Shown: positions 6,964 through 13,140 of the stretch, piece after piece | Layout: each line of letters opens with the position of its first letter | How positions within the stretch are numbered: the stretch's first letter is position 1 | DNA from: an uncultured Prevotella sp. | Lineage (GTDB): Bacteria > Bacteroidota > Bacteroidia > Bacteroidales > Bacteroidaceae | Direction of reading: 5' to 3' | Assembly: GCA_902497035.1 (NCBI GenBank) | Contig: CABVDL010000075.1 | Span: forward strand, 1 to 13,140 | DNA length: 13,140 nucleotides | Notes under the pieces: model-generated | Database searches by the model: none | What the model was told of the DNA's origin: nothing | The model's input: the letters and a program-made list of their open reading frames with translations, nothing else | Program-made: the position numbers and the translations under genes

Positions 6964-8181
6964 CTATAATCCTCTCAATTGTTTAAGCACGCTCAGCGAG
7001 TCAATCTGGTCCATGAGCGTGCGGTCGGTGTTGGCCCTGATGCACTCGTCCCTGAGCAGCTCGAAGGTGCGCCGCCCGTCGCTGCCGTAGGTGTAGAGGC
7101 TGGTCAGGGCCACCTCGCGCGTGAGCTTTGAGGTGGAGTGACGGAAAGCCCAGACGAAGAAATCGGTGTGGCGCCCCGAGTTGACGGCATAGACCGTGCG
7201 CAACACTTCCTGCCTGATGGTCTCGGGCTGACGCTCGTAGGAGTCGATGGCGGCCTGCTCCTGGCTGGCGTCGCGCAATATGGCCACGGCGTGGAGCGCT
7301 GCCCTGCGGTGGCTGAACACGGGCGACAGGAATATAGTATGGAGCCTGGCTTTCTCTGCCTCCGAGCCCCAGTAGGCCGTCTCTTGGATGAGGAAGGCGC
7401 CCGAGGCCTCGTTGCGCAGCTCCTTGGCCAGCACGAGAAACTGTGGCATCTGCCGCTCGTTGGCCCTGGCCCAGGCAAACATGCGGTGTAGCATCATCTT
7501 GTGCCACAGCCCGAGGTCGTCGTCCAGCTCCTCGCGCAGGTAGTGGTAAGGGTCGTCGGTAGAGGCGAGTATGAAGCACATGCGCGACATGTGGCGCAGG
7601 CTCAGGTCGTGGTGGTTGAGATAGACGGCCAGCAGTCCCTCGTTGACGGGGATGTGGAGGTCGGCGATGTACTGCAGGGTGAGCAGCACGCTCTTGCCCG
7701 AGGCCAGGCACTTCTCGTAGTAGGCCTTCACGCCGGTGAGCGAGCACAGGGCATCGGCGTTGGGAATGTCGCCGAGCTCGCGGCTCAGGTCCATACAGAT
7801 TTCCGAGATGAGGCGCGACAGCGTCTCGGGCTTGTAGGAGAGAATATCGCGCAGCGACATGCCGCAGGCAGTCTCGAGCCTGGATCCGTCGGGCTTGTCG
7901 GTGGAGACGAGAATGTTGTAGAAACCGTCGTGAAGCCGCTTCCGAGCCTGGCGGTAGGCTTTTTTCCTGCGGTTGTTCCGCCTTATCTCGCGCATGAACA
8001 GCAAGAAGAGGATGAGCATCGTGACAATGCACACCAGTATCAGTCCGTAGAGCAGGCGGATGGTCCACGGATAGTCGGTATAGAAGAGCAGGTATTTCCT
8101 GATGTAGAATTCTATGACCTGAAAGCCATAGAACTCCACGCCCTGCCCCGTGGGATAAGCTATGTTCAGCTCGGCAATCAT
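6964..8181 (-). CDS. Single-TM protein with HEAT-like cytoplasmic domain
   Basis: I do not recognise a named family for this 405-aa protein. Residues of about 1-40 are a short, aromatic-rich N-terminus; 42-63 form one strong TM helix, followed at once by a very basic stretch (REIRRNNRRKKAYRQARKR). By the positive-inside rule the large C-terminal part is therefore cytoplasmic. Residues of about 150-400 are predicted to be paired helices with HEAT/ARM-like spacing (HRRAALHAVAILRD, IRQEVLRTVYAV, KLTREVALTSLYTY). Such domains bind proteins. The gene ends 4 bp before the synthase gene and is probably translated with it. A natural guess is a subunit or regulator of the synthase, filling the position of PgaD, and perhaps the docking site for the receiver encoded at the operon's end. 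The topology is well supported; the function is inferred. Confidence 0.8.
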   Translation of the reverse strand: MIAELNIAYPTGQGVEFYGFQVIEFYIRKYLLFYTDYPWTIRLLYGLILVCIVTMLILFLLFMREIRRNNRRKKAYRQARKRLHDGFYNILVSTDKPDGSRLETACGMSLRDILSYKPETLSRLISEICMDLSRELGDIPNADALCSLTGVKAYYEKCLASGKSVLLTLQYIADLHIPVNEGLLAVYLNHHDLSLRHMSRMCFILASTDDPYHYLREELDDDLGLWHKMMLHRMFAWARANERQMPQFLVLAKELRNEASGAFLIQETAYWGSEAEKARLHTIFLSPVFSHRRAALHAVAILRDASQEQAAIDSYERQPETIRQEVLRTVYAVNSGRHTDFFVWAFRHSTSKLTREVALTSLYTYGSDGRRTFELLRDECIRANTDRTLMDQIDSLSVLKQLRGL

Positions 8182-8205
8182 GTCCTCTGTGTTATGACGA
8201 AAGCG

Positions 8206-8230
8206 CCGGAGTCCGTTCTAAAGGCTCCGG
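8206..8230 (-). other. Small hairpin between kinase and synthase-module genes
   Basis: CCGGAG (8206-8211) and CTCCGG (8225-8230) are complementary across a 13-nt loop that contains the stop codon of the membrane kinase gene. In the mRNA it would fold at the boundary between the two kinase genes and the export genes. It lacks a T-run, so it might act as a processing or stability element rather than a terminator. Six base pairs is short and chance is possible. Confidence 0.3.
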
Positions 8231-9621
8231 GGGGGCAGGACTTCCGTCCTGGCGTTGTCCCTTGCCTGCTCGCCCCTCAGCTTGAACTCATACTTGATGC
8301 CCTTGTCGTAGCCCAGGTCGCGCTTGACGGTACCGCCAAGCAGCATGGCCATCTTCCTGCAGATGAGCAGGCGGAGGCCCAGGCCGGTCTTGTGCTTGGT
8401 GATGCTTGCCTCGTCATGGTTCAGCTCTCTGGCATTTTTGTTCTTGACCTGGGTGGCCGGCATGTCGGCCGTGACAAAAATCCTCATCGTGCGTCCCTTC
8501 AGCTGCAGGTCAACGAATATCGTGCCCTCGACGATGTACTGGCTGGCATTGGTCAGCAGGTTCTGCACAATCTGCCTTATGCGCCGTCCGTCGCTCATGA
8601 TGGTGTAGCCGTCGGGCAGCTCCGAGGCTACGCTTATCTCCACGCTCGAGGGCATGCAGACCCTGACGGCATCGACAGCGTCGGCGACGACGGTCCTTAC
8701 ATTGGTCGGCTCCTTGTTCACGGTGTAGCTGTGGGTGTCGTAGCGGGTGGAGACCATCAGGTCGTTGAGCAGCATGTCGAGCATGTTGTAGCTGTTGCGT
8801 ATGTGGGTGGCATACGTCTCGCGCTCCTCGGGGCTCCACGTGCCGTCGGGCAGCGCGAGCAGCTGGGCGAAGCCATATACCGAGTTGAGCGTGGTGCGTA
8901 TCTCGTGGCTCATGTTCTCAAGAAACATCACCTTGCTGCGCTGCAGCTCCTCGCGCTCATTGGAGACAGCGTAGATATACAGGATGAGGCACGACGTGGA
9001 CAGCGTCAGGCTGCACACGGGAATGTTGCCCCAAAACATGGAGTCGATGGCCAGCGGCACCAGCGCCGCGATGAACGAGGCGACGTACCTTGTCTTCACC
9101 TTTTCCCTTTTGCGGTACTTATGGAGGATGCGCTTCAACGAGGCCACAAGCACGCAGGCATAGACAATGGTCTTATACGTCACCGACACCAGCCGCCATA
9201 TAGCGACAGCATGCGAAACTACCGGATTGGCCGAATGAGCCTCAGAGAAAAGGTTGAGCGGTACGAGTACGAGCCCCGTCAGCGCAATGAGCGTGGCGAC
9301 GGTCAGCGAGACGTAGGAGCCGAGGGGCCTCGCCTTGACGTAGCGGAGGACGAAGTTAAGCCAGAAAATGAGGAGGACGGAGCTCGTGATAAACGACACC
9401 AGCGCCATGGGGAAAAACATTTGCCTGCCAACGAGAATGTCGCTGATGCACAAGTCGATGGCCGAGACGGGCAGACTGTGGACCATGGCGAAGAAAAGCA
9501 TCAGATAGAGCGACCGGGCCAGGGCGCTGGGACTCTTGAGCCATCTTATCTCCTTCAGTAGGATTATCACCAGGATAACCGCGAAGCACGGAGCCGATAT
9601 CCAATAATAGTTGTTTAACAT
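8218..9621 (-). CDS. 7-TM membrane histidine kinase with degraded ATP-binding motif
   Basis: The 467-aa protein has about seven hydrophobic helices (roughly 7-22, 36-55, 68-92, 103-123, 137-162, 178-197, 203-220), then a histidine kinase core in the cytoplasm. The H-box MSHEIRTTLNSVYGF carries the phospho-acceptor H239, but the usual Pro of HEIRTPLN is Thr. The N-box QNLLTNASQY (353-362) and the G2 loop KTGLGLRL (411-418) are intact. The G1 box, normally DTGxGI, reads VTADMPATQV (383-391), so the key Asp-Gly pair is missing. ATP binding may be weak, or the protein may serve as sensor partner or phosphatase to the intact kinase encoded just upstream. No periplasmic sensor domain is visible, so the membrane helices themselves probably sense a signal. 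It lies 48 bp after the PAS kinase gene and 36 bp before the HEAT-like gene. Confidence 0.92.
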   Translation of the reverse strand: MLNNYYWISAPCFAVILVIILLKEIRWLKSPSALARSLYLMLFFAMVHSLPVSAIDLCISDILVGRQMFFPMALVSFITSSVLLIFWLNFVLRYVKARPLGSYVSLTVATLIALTGLVLVPLNLFSEAHSANPVVSHAVAIWRLVSVTYKTIVYACVLVASLKRILHKYRKREKVKTRYVASFIAALVPLAIDSMFWGNIPVCSLTLSTSCLILYIYAVSNEREELQRSKVMFLENMSHEIRTTLNSVYGFAQLLALPDGTWSPEERETYATHIRNSYNMLDMLLNDLMVSTRYDTHSYTVNKEPTNVRTVVADAVDAVRVCMPSSVEISVASELPDGYTIMSDGRRIRQIVQNLLTNASQYIVEGTIFVDLQLKGRTMRIFVTADMPATQVKNKNARELNHDEASITKHKTGLGLRLLICRKMAMLLGGTVKRDLGYDKGIKYEFKLRGEQARDNARTEVLPPRSL

Positions 9622-9642
9622 GCGTCGGACTATATGTTGAAC

Positions 9643-9650
9643 TAAAGATA
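9643..9650 (-). promoter_or_regulatory. Weak internal -7-like box before the membrane kinase gene
   Basis: Read on the minus strand this is TATCTTTA, one base from the Bacteroidetes TAnnTTTG box, 21 nt before the ATG at 9621. The nearest upstream TTG is about 24 nt away, slightly too far. It may allow some expression independent of the first gene, but this is weak evidence. Confidence 0.2.
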
Positions 9651-9669
9651 GAAATGATTAGGCAGCCGC

Positions 9670-11208
9670 TCAGACAATCAGCAGGAACCGCGCCCCGCCG
9701 GTGTAGCTCTTGTCGAGGCAGATGCTGGCGCCGAGCTTCTCGGCGATGATGCTGCAGATGTGCAGCCCGAGTCCGGAGCCTTTCACGTTGTAGTTGGCCT
9801 TTTTGTAGCGCTTGAAGATGTCGTCGGCCAGCTCCGGCTTGATGCCAGTGCCGGTGTCGGTGACCGAGAACGTGAGGTGGCCGGGATTTTCGGTCGTAGA
9901 GACGTGCAGGTGTATCTCGCCCTTGAACGTGTGCTTGCAGGCATTGGTCAGGAAGTTGATGAGCACCTGTTCTACGCGCTGCATGTCGGAATAGATGCGG
10001 AAGTCGTCATCGACCTCCGACGTGAAATAGAGCCTCACACCCGACTGCACTCTCATATCGACCATGTGGATGACGCTGTGGCAAGCGAGGTTCACGTTGA
10101 AGTTCCTCTTCTGTATGCGGAAGTTGCCATGCTCGGCATCGACGATGTCCAGCACGTCGCTGATGAACAGCGACAACAGGTTGTAGCTGTTGGTGATGAT
10201 GCTGAGGTAGCGCTTCTTCTCTGCGTCGCCCACATCGACGCCTGGTATGCAGAGCAGCTGCGAGAAGCCGAACATTGCGTTGAGCGGCGTGCGTATCTCG
10301 TGTATCATGTTCTGGAACATCACGGTCTTCGACTTGCTGGCGTCTATCGAGTCGTTGAGCTTGTGGATGATGCGCAGCTCATGCTCGTGCTGGTCCGACA
10401 CGTCCTTGATGGCGCCTATCAGGTGGCGCGCGTTACCCTCGGTGTCGCGGTCGATAACGACGTAGGTAATCCTGATCCACTTCGTCACGCTGCCCTCGCA
10501 AATCATGGAGATGGCGGGCGTGTCCCTCAGCCTTTCCATCATCGTCTTGGTATTGCTGAAGCGCTTCACCTTGTCGTATTCCTTCTCGCTGCACAATTTA
10601 GAGGCCACAATCACGTTGGTGCCCGACAATTTTCCGCTCCTGGGCAGAATGCTCTGCTCGTTTGACGCCTCTGTCCAATAGGCCGTGTACCAGTCCTTTT
10701 CCAGGTCCATGTAGCAGAGAAACGCGTAGGTCTTGGCCAGCGTGTCGGCCACGAGCGTGTTTTGCTTGTAGTTCTCCAGAAGGTCAGTGATGTCGTAGTG
10801 GTAGCCCTCAAAAACCCACTTGTCCTCGGCATTCTTGCGTCCCAGGCCGCCGCATCTCACGAAGCGCAAGCCCAGCGTGGGGTGTATCCAGCGGTAGTTG
10901 ATCTCAGCCTGCCGGACGGTCTTCAGCCGCTCCAAGGCAAGCTCGACGAGCCTCCTGTCGTCAGGAAAGACGCGGTCGCGCCAGTATCTGAACAATTCGT
11001 CAGGACTCATGCGGACATCCTTGCCCAAGCCGAACAGCTCGCGGCACTCGTTGGAGACCATCGCGCGAAAGCCATATTCACCGCCCTCGGTGAAACTCCA
11101 AATACCGAGCATTACCGACTTCAGGACATCATTGATGACGGCCTGCGGCATTATTGAATACGTGGCATCGCTGTCCACAATTCCACTTTCATTAGATTTC
11201 TTATACAT
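9670..11208 (-). CDS. Soluble PAS-domain sensor histidine kinase
   Basis: This 512-aa kinase has no TM segment and should act in the cytoplasm. Residues of about 22-145 and 155-275 look like two PAS-type sensor modules; the first ends GYHYDITDLLENY and the second GAIKDVSDQHEHEL, both typical PAC ends. A short coiled-coil linker (about 275-295) leads to the H-box MIHEIRTPLNAMFGF with phospho-acceptor H303. The catalytic domain is complete: N-box INFLTNACKHT (417-427), G1 VTDTGTGI (449-456), F-box IFKRYKK (464-470) and G2 GSGLGLHI (477-484). There is no attached receiver, so phosphate must pass to a separate regulator, most simply the receiver encoded at 343-798. It is the first gene of the operon and follows a good -7 box. 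The ligand of the PAS domains is unknown. Confidence 0.94.
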   Translation of the reverse strand: MYKKSNESGIVDSDATYSIMPQAVINDVLKSVMLGIWSFTEGGEYGFRAMVSNECRELFGLGKDVRMSPDELFRYWRDRVFPDDRRLVELALERLKTVRQAEINYRWIHPTLGLRFVRCGGLGRKNAEDKWVFEGYHYDITDLLENYKQNTLVADTLAKTYAFLCYMDLEKDWYTAYWTEASNEQSILPRSGKLSGTNVIVASKLCSEKEYDKVKRFSNTKTMMERLRDTPAISMICEGSVTKWIRITYVVIDRDTEGNARHLIGAIKDVSDQHEHELRIIHKLNDSIDASKSKTVMFQNMIHEIRTPLNAMFGFSQLLCIPGVDVGDAEKKRYLSIITNSYNLLSLFISDVLDIVDAEHGNFRIQKRNFNVNLACHSVIHMVDMRVQSGVRLYFTSEVDDDFRIYSDMQRVEQVLINFLTNACKHTFKGEIHLHVSTTENPGHLTFSVTDTGTGIKPELADDIFKRYKKANYNVKGSGLGLHICSIIAEKLGASICLDKSYTGGARFLLIV

Positions 11209-11255
11209 TGTAATTGAAGATTTGCTCGCTCACTTTATACACCTTATTAATATAC

Positions 11256-11291
11256 TTGTCCCCTGTCAGCAATCAGCAGGCCTCAGGACAA
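11256..11291 (-). promoter_or_regulatory. Possible hairpin in the operon's 5' leader
   Basis: In the transcript, TTGTCC and GGACAA enclose a second pair, CCTG with CAGG, separated by a 5-nt bulge and closing an 11-nt loop. That makes about 10 bp of stem between the predicted start of transcription and the ATG at 11208. It resembles no riboswitch that I know. It may affect translation or stability. Confidence 0.3.
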
Positions 11292-11328
11292 TTACCACAA
11301 AATAGGCTCTTTAATGTAATTACGGGTG

Positions 11329-11336
11329 CAAAGATA
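11329..11336 (-). promoter_or_regulatory. -7 box of the exopolysaccharide operon promoter
   Basis: On the minus strand the sequence reads TATCTTTG, an exact match to the Bacteroidetes TAnnTTTG element. Transcription should begin near 11322, giving a leader of about 113 nt before the ATG at 11208. A clear -33 TTTG at the normal distance is absent; the nearest lies about 32 nt away, so a helper protein may be needed. Confidence 0.6.
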
Positions 11337-11378
11337 CGGCAAATTATCTGTTCTGCCATTAATAATTACAAAAAATTA

Positions 11379-11409
11379 TTGTTTATATCAAAAGAAAACA
11401 TTAACTTTG
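11379..11409 (+). promoter_or_regulatory. Promoter of the lipoprotein gene
   Basis: TTG at 11379-11381 is followed after 20 nt by TAACTTTG (11402-11409). This fits the Bacteroidetes -33/-7 pattern well. Transcription should start near 11415, leaving about 95 nt of AT-rich leader. The two divergent -7 boxes are about 65 bp apart, so the two transcription units could share control. Confidence 0.65.
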
Positions 11410-11510
11410 CGCCACTAATTGAATATATAGTGTATAATAGACTCGCCCACCAATGCTATCACAACAAGGCCGGACGATACTAAGTTAATGAAATTAATTT
11501 GAACAAAAAC

Positions 11511-12914
11511 ATGAAGAGTCACATTTTTGGCATGTTTTCAGTCTGCGCGCTCACCATTGGACTGATGTCCTGCAGCAGCAATGAAGACACCGAGGCTCCT
11601 GCCAACGATGTCCTTACCCAAAACGTTGAGAAGTATGGCACACGCTCATCTGAGGTGAGCCTGCAGTTTGGCGCCAGCAAGATTGCAGCCACACGCGCGG
11701 CCGATGTCAACGGCAACATGTGGGGCGACATCATGCCCGCCTATCCCACTGATGATGAGAAGCAGGGCATTCTGGACTACGTGCGCAAAAACCCGGGAGC
11801 CACCGTCGAATGGCCGGGCTATACCTACTATTTCGTGCAGGACGTCATAGGCGCCCACCACAAGTACAGCAACGGCGCTCAATACAACGATATCGACGGC
11901 ACGGCGCACCTGGATCTGCTCGAAGTGTTGGAGGCCAACCGCACGCTGCAGCCTTGGGAGAAGGATGACAAAGGCAACCCCTACAGCTGGGTGGACCTCT
12001 ACACCCACGTCAACAACTTCAACAACGGCCAGTGCAACAATGCCGCCACACACAACGCCACACTCATGACCGATGGCTTCAAGGCCGCCCGCGCCCACGA
12101 CAACTACGGCAACACCTTGGTGGACGACTGGCGTCTCTACTACTGGAACGGCAACTACTACCTCGGCCTCGACTACAAGATGACCAAGGACGACGGCAAA
12201 ATAGACCCCGACGGCATCTACGACGACTGGATTGTGAAGATACTCCCCGGCAAGGGCGAGACGCCTGTGGTGCCGAAGGGTGAGAAGGATGACCAGGGAG
12301 ATCAGGGTAATCAGGATGATCAGAGTAATCAGAATAATCAGAATAACCAGAAAGCTCTCTCTGGTGAGGTAGAGTTCGACATCCACCAGCAGAAGCACAC
12401 CGACTGGAACGAGATAAAGACCTCCATCCACGTGCGCGATACCGCTGCCGTGCACGTGTTCCTGCCCATCCCCATCGAGTCGCAGGCCGTTGCCGACGAC
12501 TTCCACATCCGTGCCGGTGAGAACTATGAGAACATCAGCTACACCGAGAAGCTCAACGCCAAGTTTAAGTTTGCCGAACAAGAGTTCTCTTTCCCCGTTG
12601 AGATTAAGCACAGCACTGCCGGCATCGACATTCTCATCGACTGCACAACCGACGAGGCCAAGGCTGCCCTGAAGCTCGCCCGCGGTGTATTCGGCGACGG
12701 CATCACTTTCGAAATCCACAGCTACGTCAACCCCGACGTCGCTACCGACCAGATATGGAACTGGCTGAAAACCGTCAAGCTGCCCTCCACCAAGACCTCG
12801 CAGTGGCCTGAGGAAGGCGACATCTGCACCCACGTACACGGACAGGTCTCCTCGGCCTACTATAAGGACGAGAAGATTAAGTTTGACAGCTCCGTCCCCT
12901 CCCAGGCAGAATAA
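11511..12914 (+). CDS. Two-part lipoprotein with DNQ-repeat linker, probably surface exposed
   Basis: I read this as 467 aa from the ATG at 11511. A TTG start 12 nt upstream is possible but would add an odd NKN in front of a good signal peptide. The signal ends in GLMSC, so the lipidated cysteine is C21; the next residues SSNEDTE are acidic, as in Bacteroidetes surface-export signals. Residues of about 22-255 form a domain ending in NGNYYLGLDYK and YDDWIVKI, a pattern I associate with uncharacterised Bacteroidales surface proteins. Residues 260-280 are a repeat linker. Residues of about 282-467 form a second domain rich in beta strands (EVEFDIHQQKHTDWNEIKTSIHVRDTAAVHVFLPIPIE). No enzymatic motif is visible. 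It is transcribed away from the exopolysaccharide operon, so a link with the polymer (binding or surface display) is only a guess. Confidence 0.85.
   Translation: MKSHIFGMFSVCALTIGLMSCSSNEDTEAPANDVLTQNVEKYGTRSSEVSLQFGASKIAATRAADVNGNMWGDIMPAYPTDDEKQGILDYVRKNPGATVEWPGYTYYFVQDVIGAHHKYSNGAQYNDIDGTAHLDLLEVLEANRTLQPWEKDDKGNPYSWVDLYTHVNNFNNGQCNNAATHNATLMTDGFKAARAHDNYGNTLVDDWRLYYWNGNYYLGLDYKMTKDDGKIDPDGIYDDWIVKILPGKGETPVVPKGEKDDQGDQGNQDDQSNQNNQNNQKALSGEVEFDIHQQKHTDWNEIKTSIHVRDTAAVHVFLPIPIESQAVADDFHIRAGENYENISYTEKLNAKFKFAEQEFSFPVEIKHSTAGIDILIDCTTDEAKAALKLARGVFGDGITFEIHSYVNPDVATDQIWNWLKTVKLPSTKTSQWPEEGDICTHVHGQVSSAYYKDEKIKFDSSVPSQAE
12288..12350 (+). repeat. Seven 9-bp in-frame repeats coding a DNQ linker
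   Basis: Seven consecutive 9-bp units encode the triplets DDQ, GDQ, GNQ, DDQ, SNQ, NNQ and NNQ. The last units are nearly identical at the DNA level (AATAATCAG, AATAACCAG). The repeat keeps the reading frame, so gain or loss of units would change linker length without breaking the protein. It separates the two halves of the lipoprotein. Confidence 0.85.
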
Positions 12915-12929
12915 GGTGCCTGAGCGTAC

Positions 12930-12950
12930 CCTTCCCCCACCGAGGGAAGG
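12930..12950 (+). repeat. Small hairpin after the lipoprotein gene
   Basis: CCTTCCC (12930-12936) and GGGAAGG (12944-12950) are complementary around a 7-nt loop. It starts 15 nt after the stop codon. It is followed by ATTCAATTAG rather than a T-run, so on its own it is a weak terminator and may protect the 3' end together with the longer hairpin downstream. Confidence 0.4.
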
Positions 12951-12968
12951 ATTCAATTAGAATAAATT

Positions 12969-13036
12969 AAACCATCAGGGTGTATCTAAAGTTCAGACTT
13001 TCAAACTTCTGAGCTTGAGATACACCCTGATGGTTT
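12969..13036. terminator. Long hairpin, probable bidirectional terminator
   Basis: AAACCATCAGGGTGTATCT (12969-12987) and AGATACACCCTGATGGTTT (13018-13036) are perfect 19-bp complements. After one mismatch about 9 more pairs follow (12989-12997 with 13008-13016, one of them G-U), leaving a loop of about 10 nt. A T-rich stretch (TTTCTTC) follows on the plus strand, and the other side reads TTTAATTTATT on the minus strand, so it could stop transcription both ways. The stem is longer than usual for an intrinsic terminator, so it could also be a small repeated palindromic element. It lies 54 nt after the lipoprotein stop. Confidence 0.6.
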
Positions 13037-13140
13037 CTTCATTCCTACGGTATTTGGTGTAGCGGCCGGCCTGGTGTCGGACACTGTCCGCCGGTATATC
13101 CATCATCCGCCGGTATGTCCGCCGTCCGTCCCTTCGTTAT
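13037..13140. other. Window end: GC-rich, no recognisable gene
   Basis: I find no gene that I can name here. It contains the palindrome GGCCGGCC (13064-13071), the dyad CGGACA-C-TGTCCG (13078-13090), and two near-identical 15-mers (TCCGCCGGTATATCC at 13087-13101 and TCCGCCGGTATGTCC at 13106-13120) spaced 19 bp apart. One minus-strand frame is open from the window edge to a TAG near 13047, so the 3' end of an outside gene is possible but its sequence matches nothing that I know. Confidence 0.35.

Noticed and set aside
7501..9561. A 686-codon open frame on the plus strand opposite the HEAT-like and kinase genes
   Set aside because: It covers parts of two clear genes and the gap between them; its sequence is Val/Gly/His/Gln-rich with no domain, as expected from the antisense of GC-rich codons.
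343..11208. Control by c-di-GMP
   Set aside because: No GGDEF, EAL, HD-GYP or PilZ motif is visible in any gene of the operon.
11499..11510. TTG start for the lipoprotein
   Set aside because: The ATG at 11511 gives a compact standard lipoprotein signal; the TTG adds only four residues and there is no ribosome-binding signal to favour it.
11646..12956. A 436-codon minus-strand frame opposite the lipoprotein
   Set aside because: A Val/Leu/Gly-rich antisense product with no signal or domain; the plus strand has a lipobox, a promoter and domain-like structure.

Overview
The window looks like a chromosomal stretch of a Bacteroidales bacterium, probably Prevotella-like, with GC-rich genes and AT-rich intergenic DNA. 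The reasons are the TAnnTTTG-type -7 promoter boxes, the weak Shine-Dalgarno signals, lipoproteins with acidic residues after the lipobox cysteine, and the families DUF4838, DUF1573 and TPR plus YaiO-like barrel. I cannot name the species.

Layout. Positions 1-342 are non-coding: a small dyad, a GC-rich hairpin and an array of about nine 20-bp tandem repeats lying just after the last gene of the operon. From 11208 down to 343, eight genes are packed head to tail on the minus strand with gaps of 4-48 bp or short overlaps, so they probably form one operon. In order of transcription they are: a soluble PAS histidine kinase (11208-9670); a 7-TM membrane histidine kinase with a degraded ATP-binding motif (9621-8218); a one-TM protein with a helical-repeat, HEAT-like cytoplasmic domain (8181-6964); a processive family-2 glycosyltransferase (6959-5517); a TPR protein with a C-terminal outer-membrane barrel (5491-2699); a DUF4838 lipoprotein (2724-1414); a DUF1573 lipoprotein (1423-836); and a stand-alone receiver-domain response regulator (798-343). 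Positions 11209-11510 hold two divergent promoter candidates. On the plus strand, 11511-12914 encodes a two-part lipoprotein with an Asp/Asn/Gln repeat linker, followed by a long near-perfect hairpin (12969-13036) and about 100 bp with no recognisable gene.

How the genes may work together. An inner-membrane processive synthase, a periplasmic TPR scaffold fused to an outer-membrane pore, and a periplasmic glycosidase-fold lipoprotein match the architecture of synthase-dependent exopolysaccharide secretion (PNAG/Pga, cellulose/Bcs). The accessory parts differ, however: no PgaB-type deacetylase, no PgaD, and no PilZ, GGDEF or EAL domain. In their place are a DUF4838 protein, a DUF1573 lipoprotein and a HEAT-like membrane protein, plus two histidine kinases and an output-less receiver in the same operon. 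My inference is that this is an undescribed or poorly described exopolysaccharide export system whose activity is controlled by phosphorylation of the receiver rather than by c-di-GMP. The polymer is unknown.
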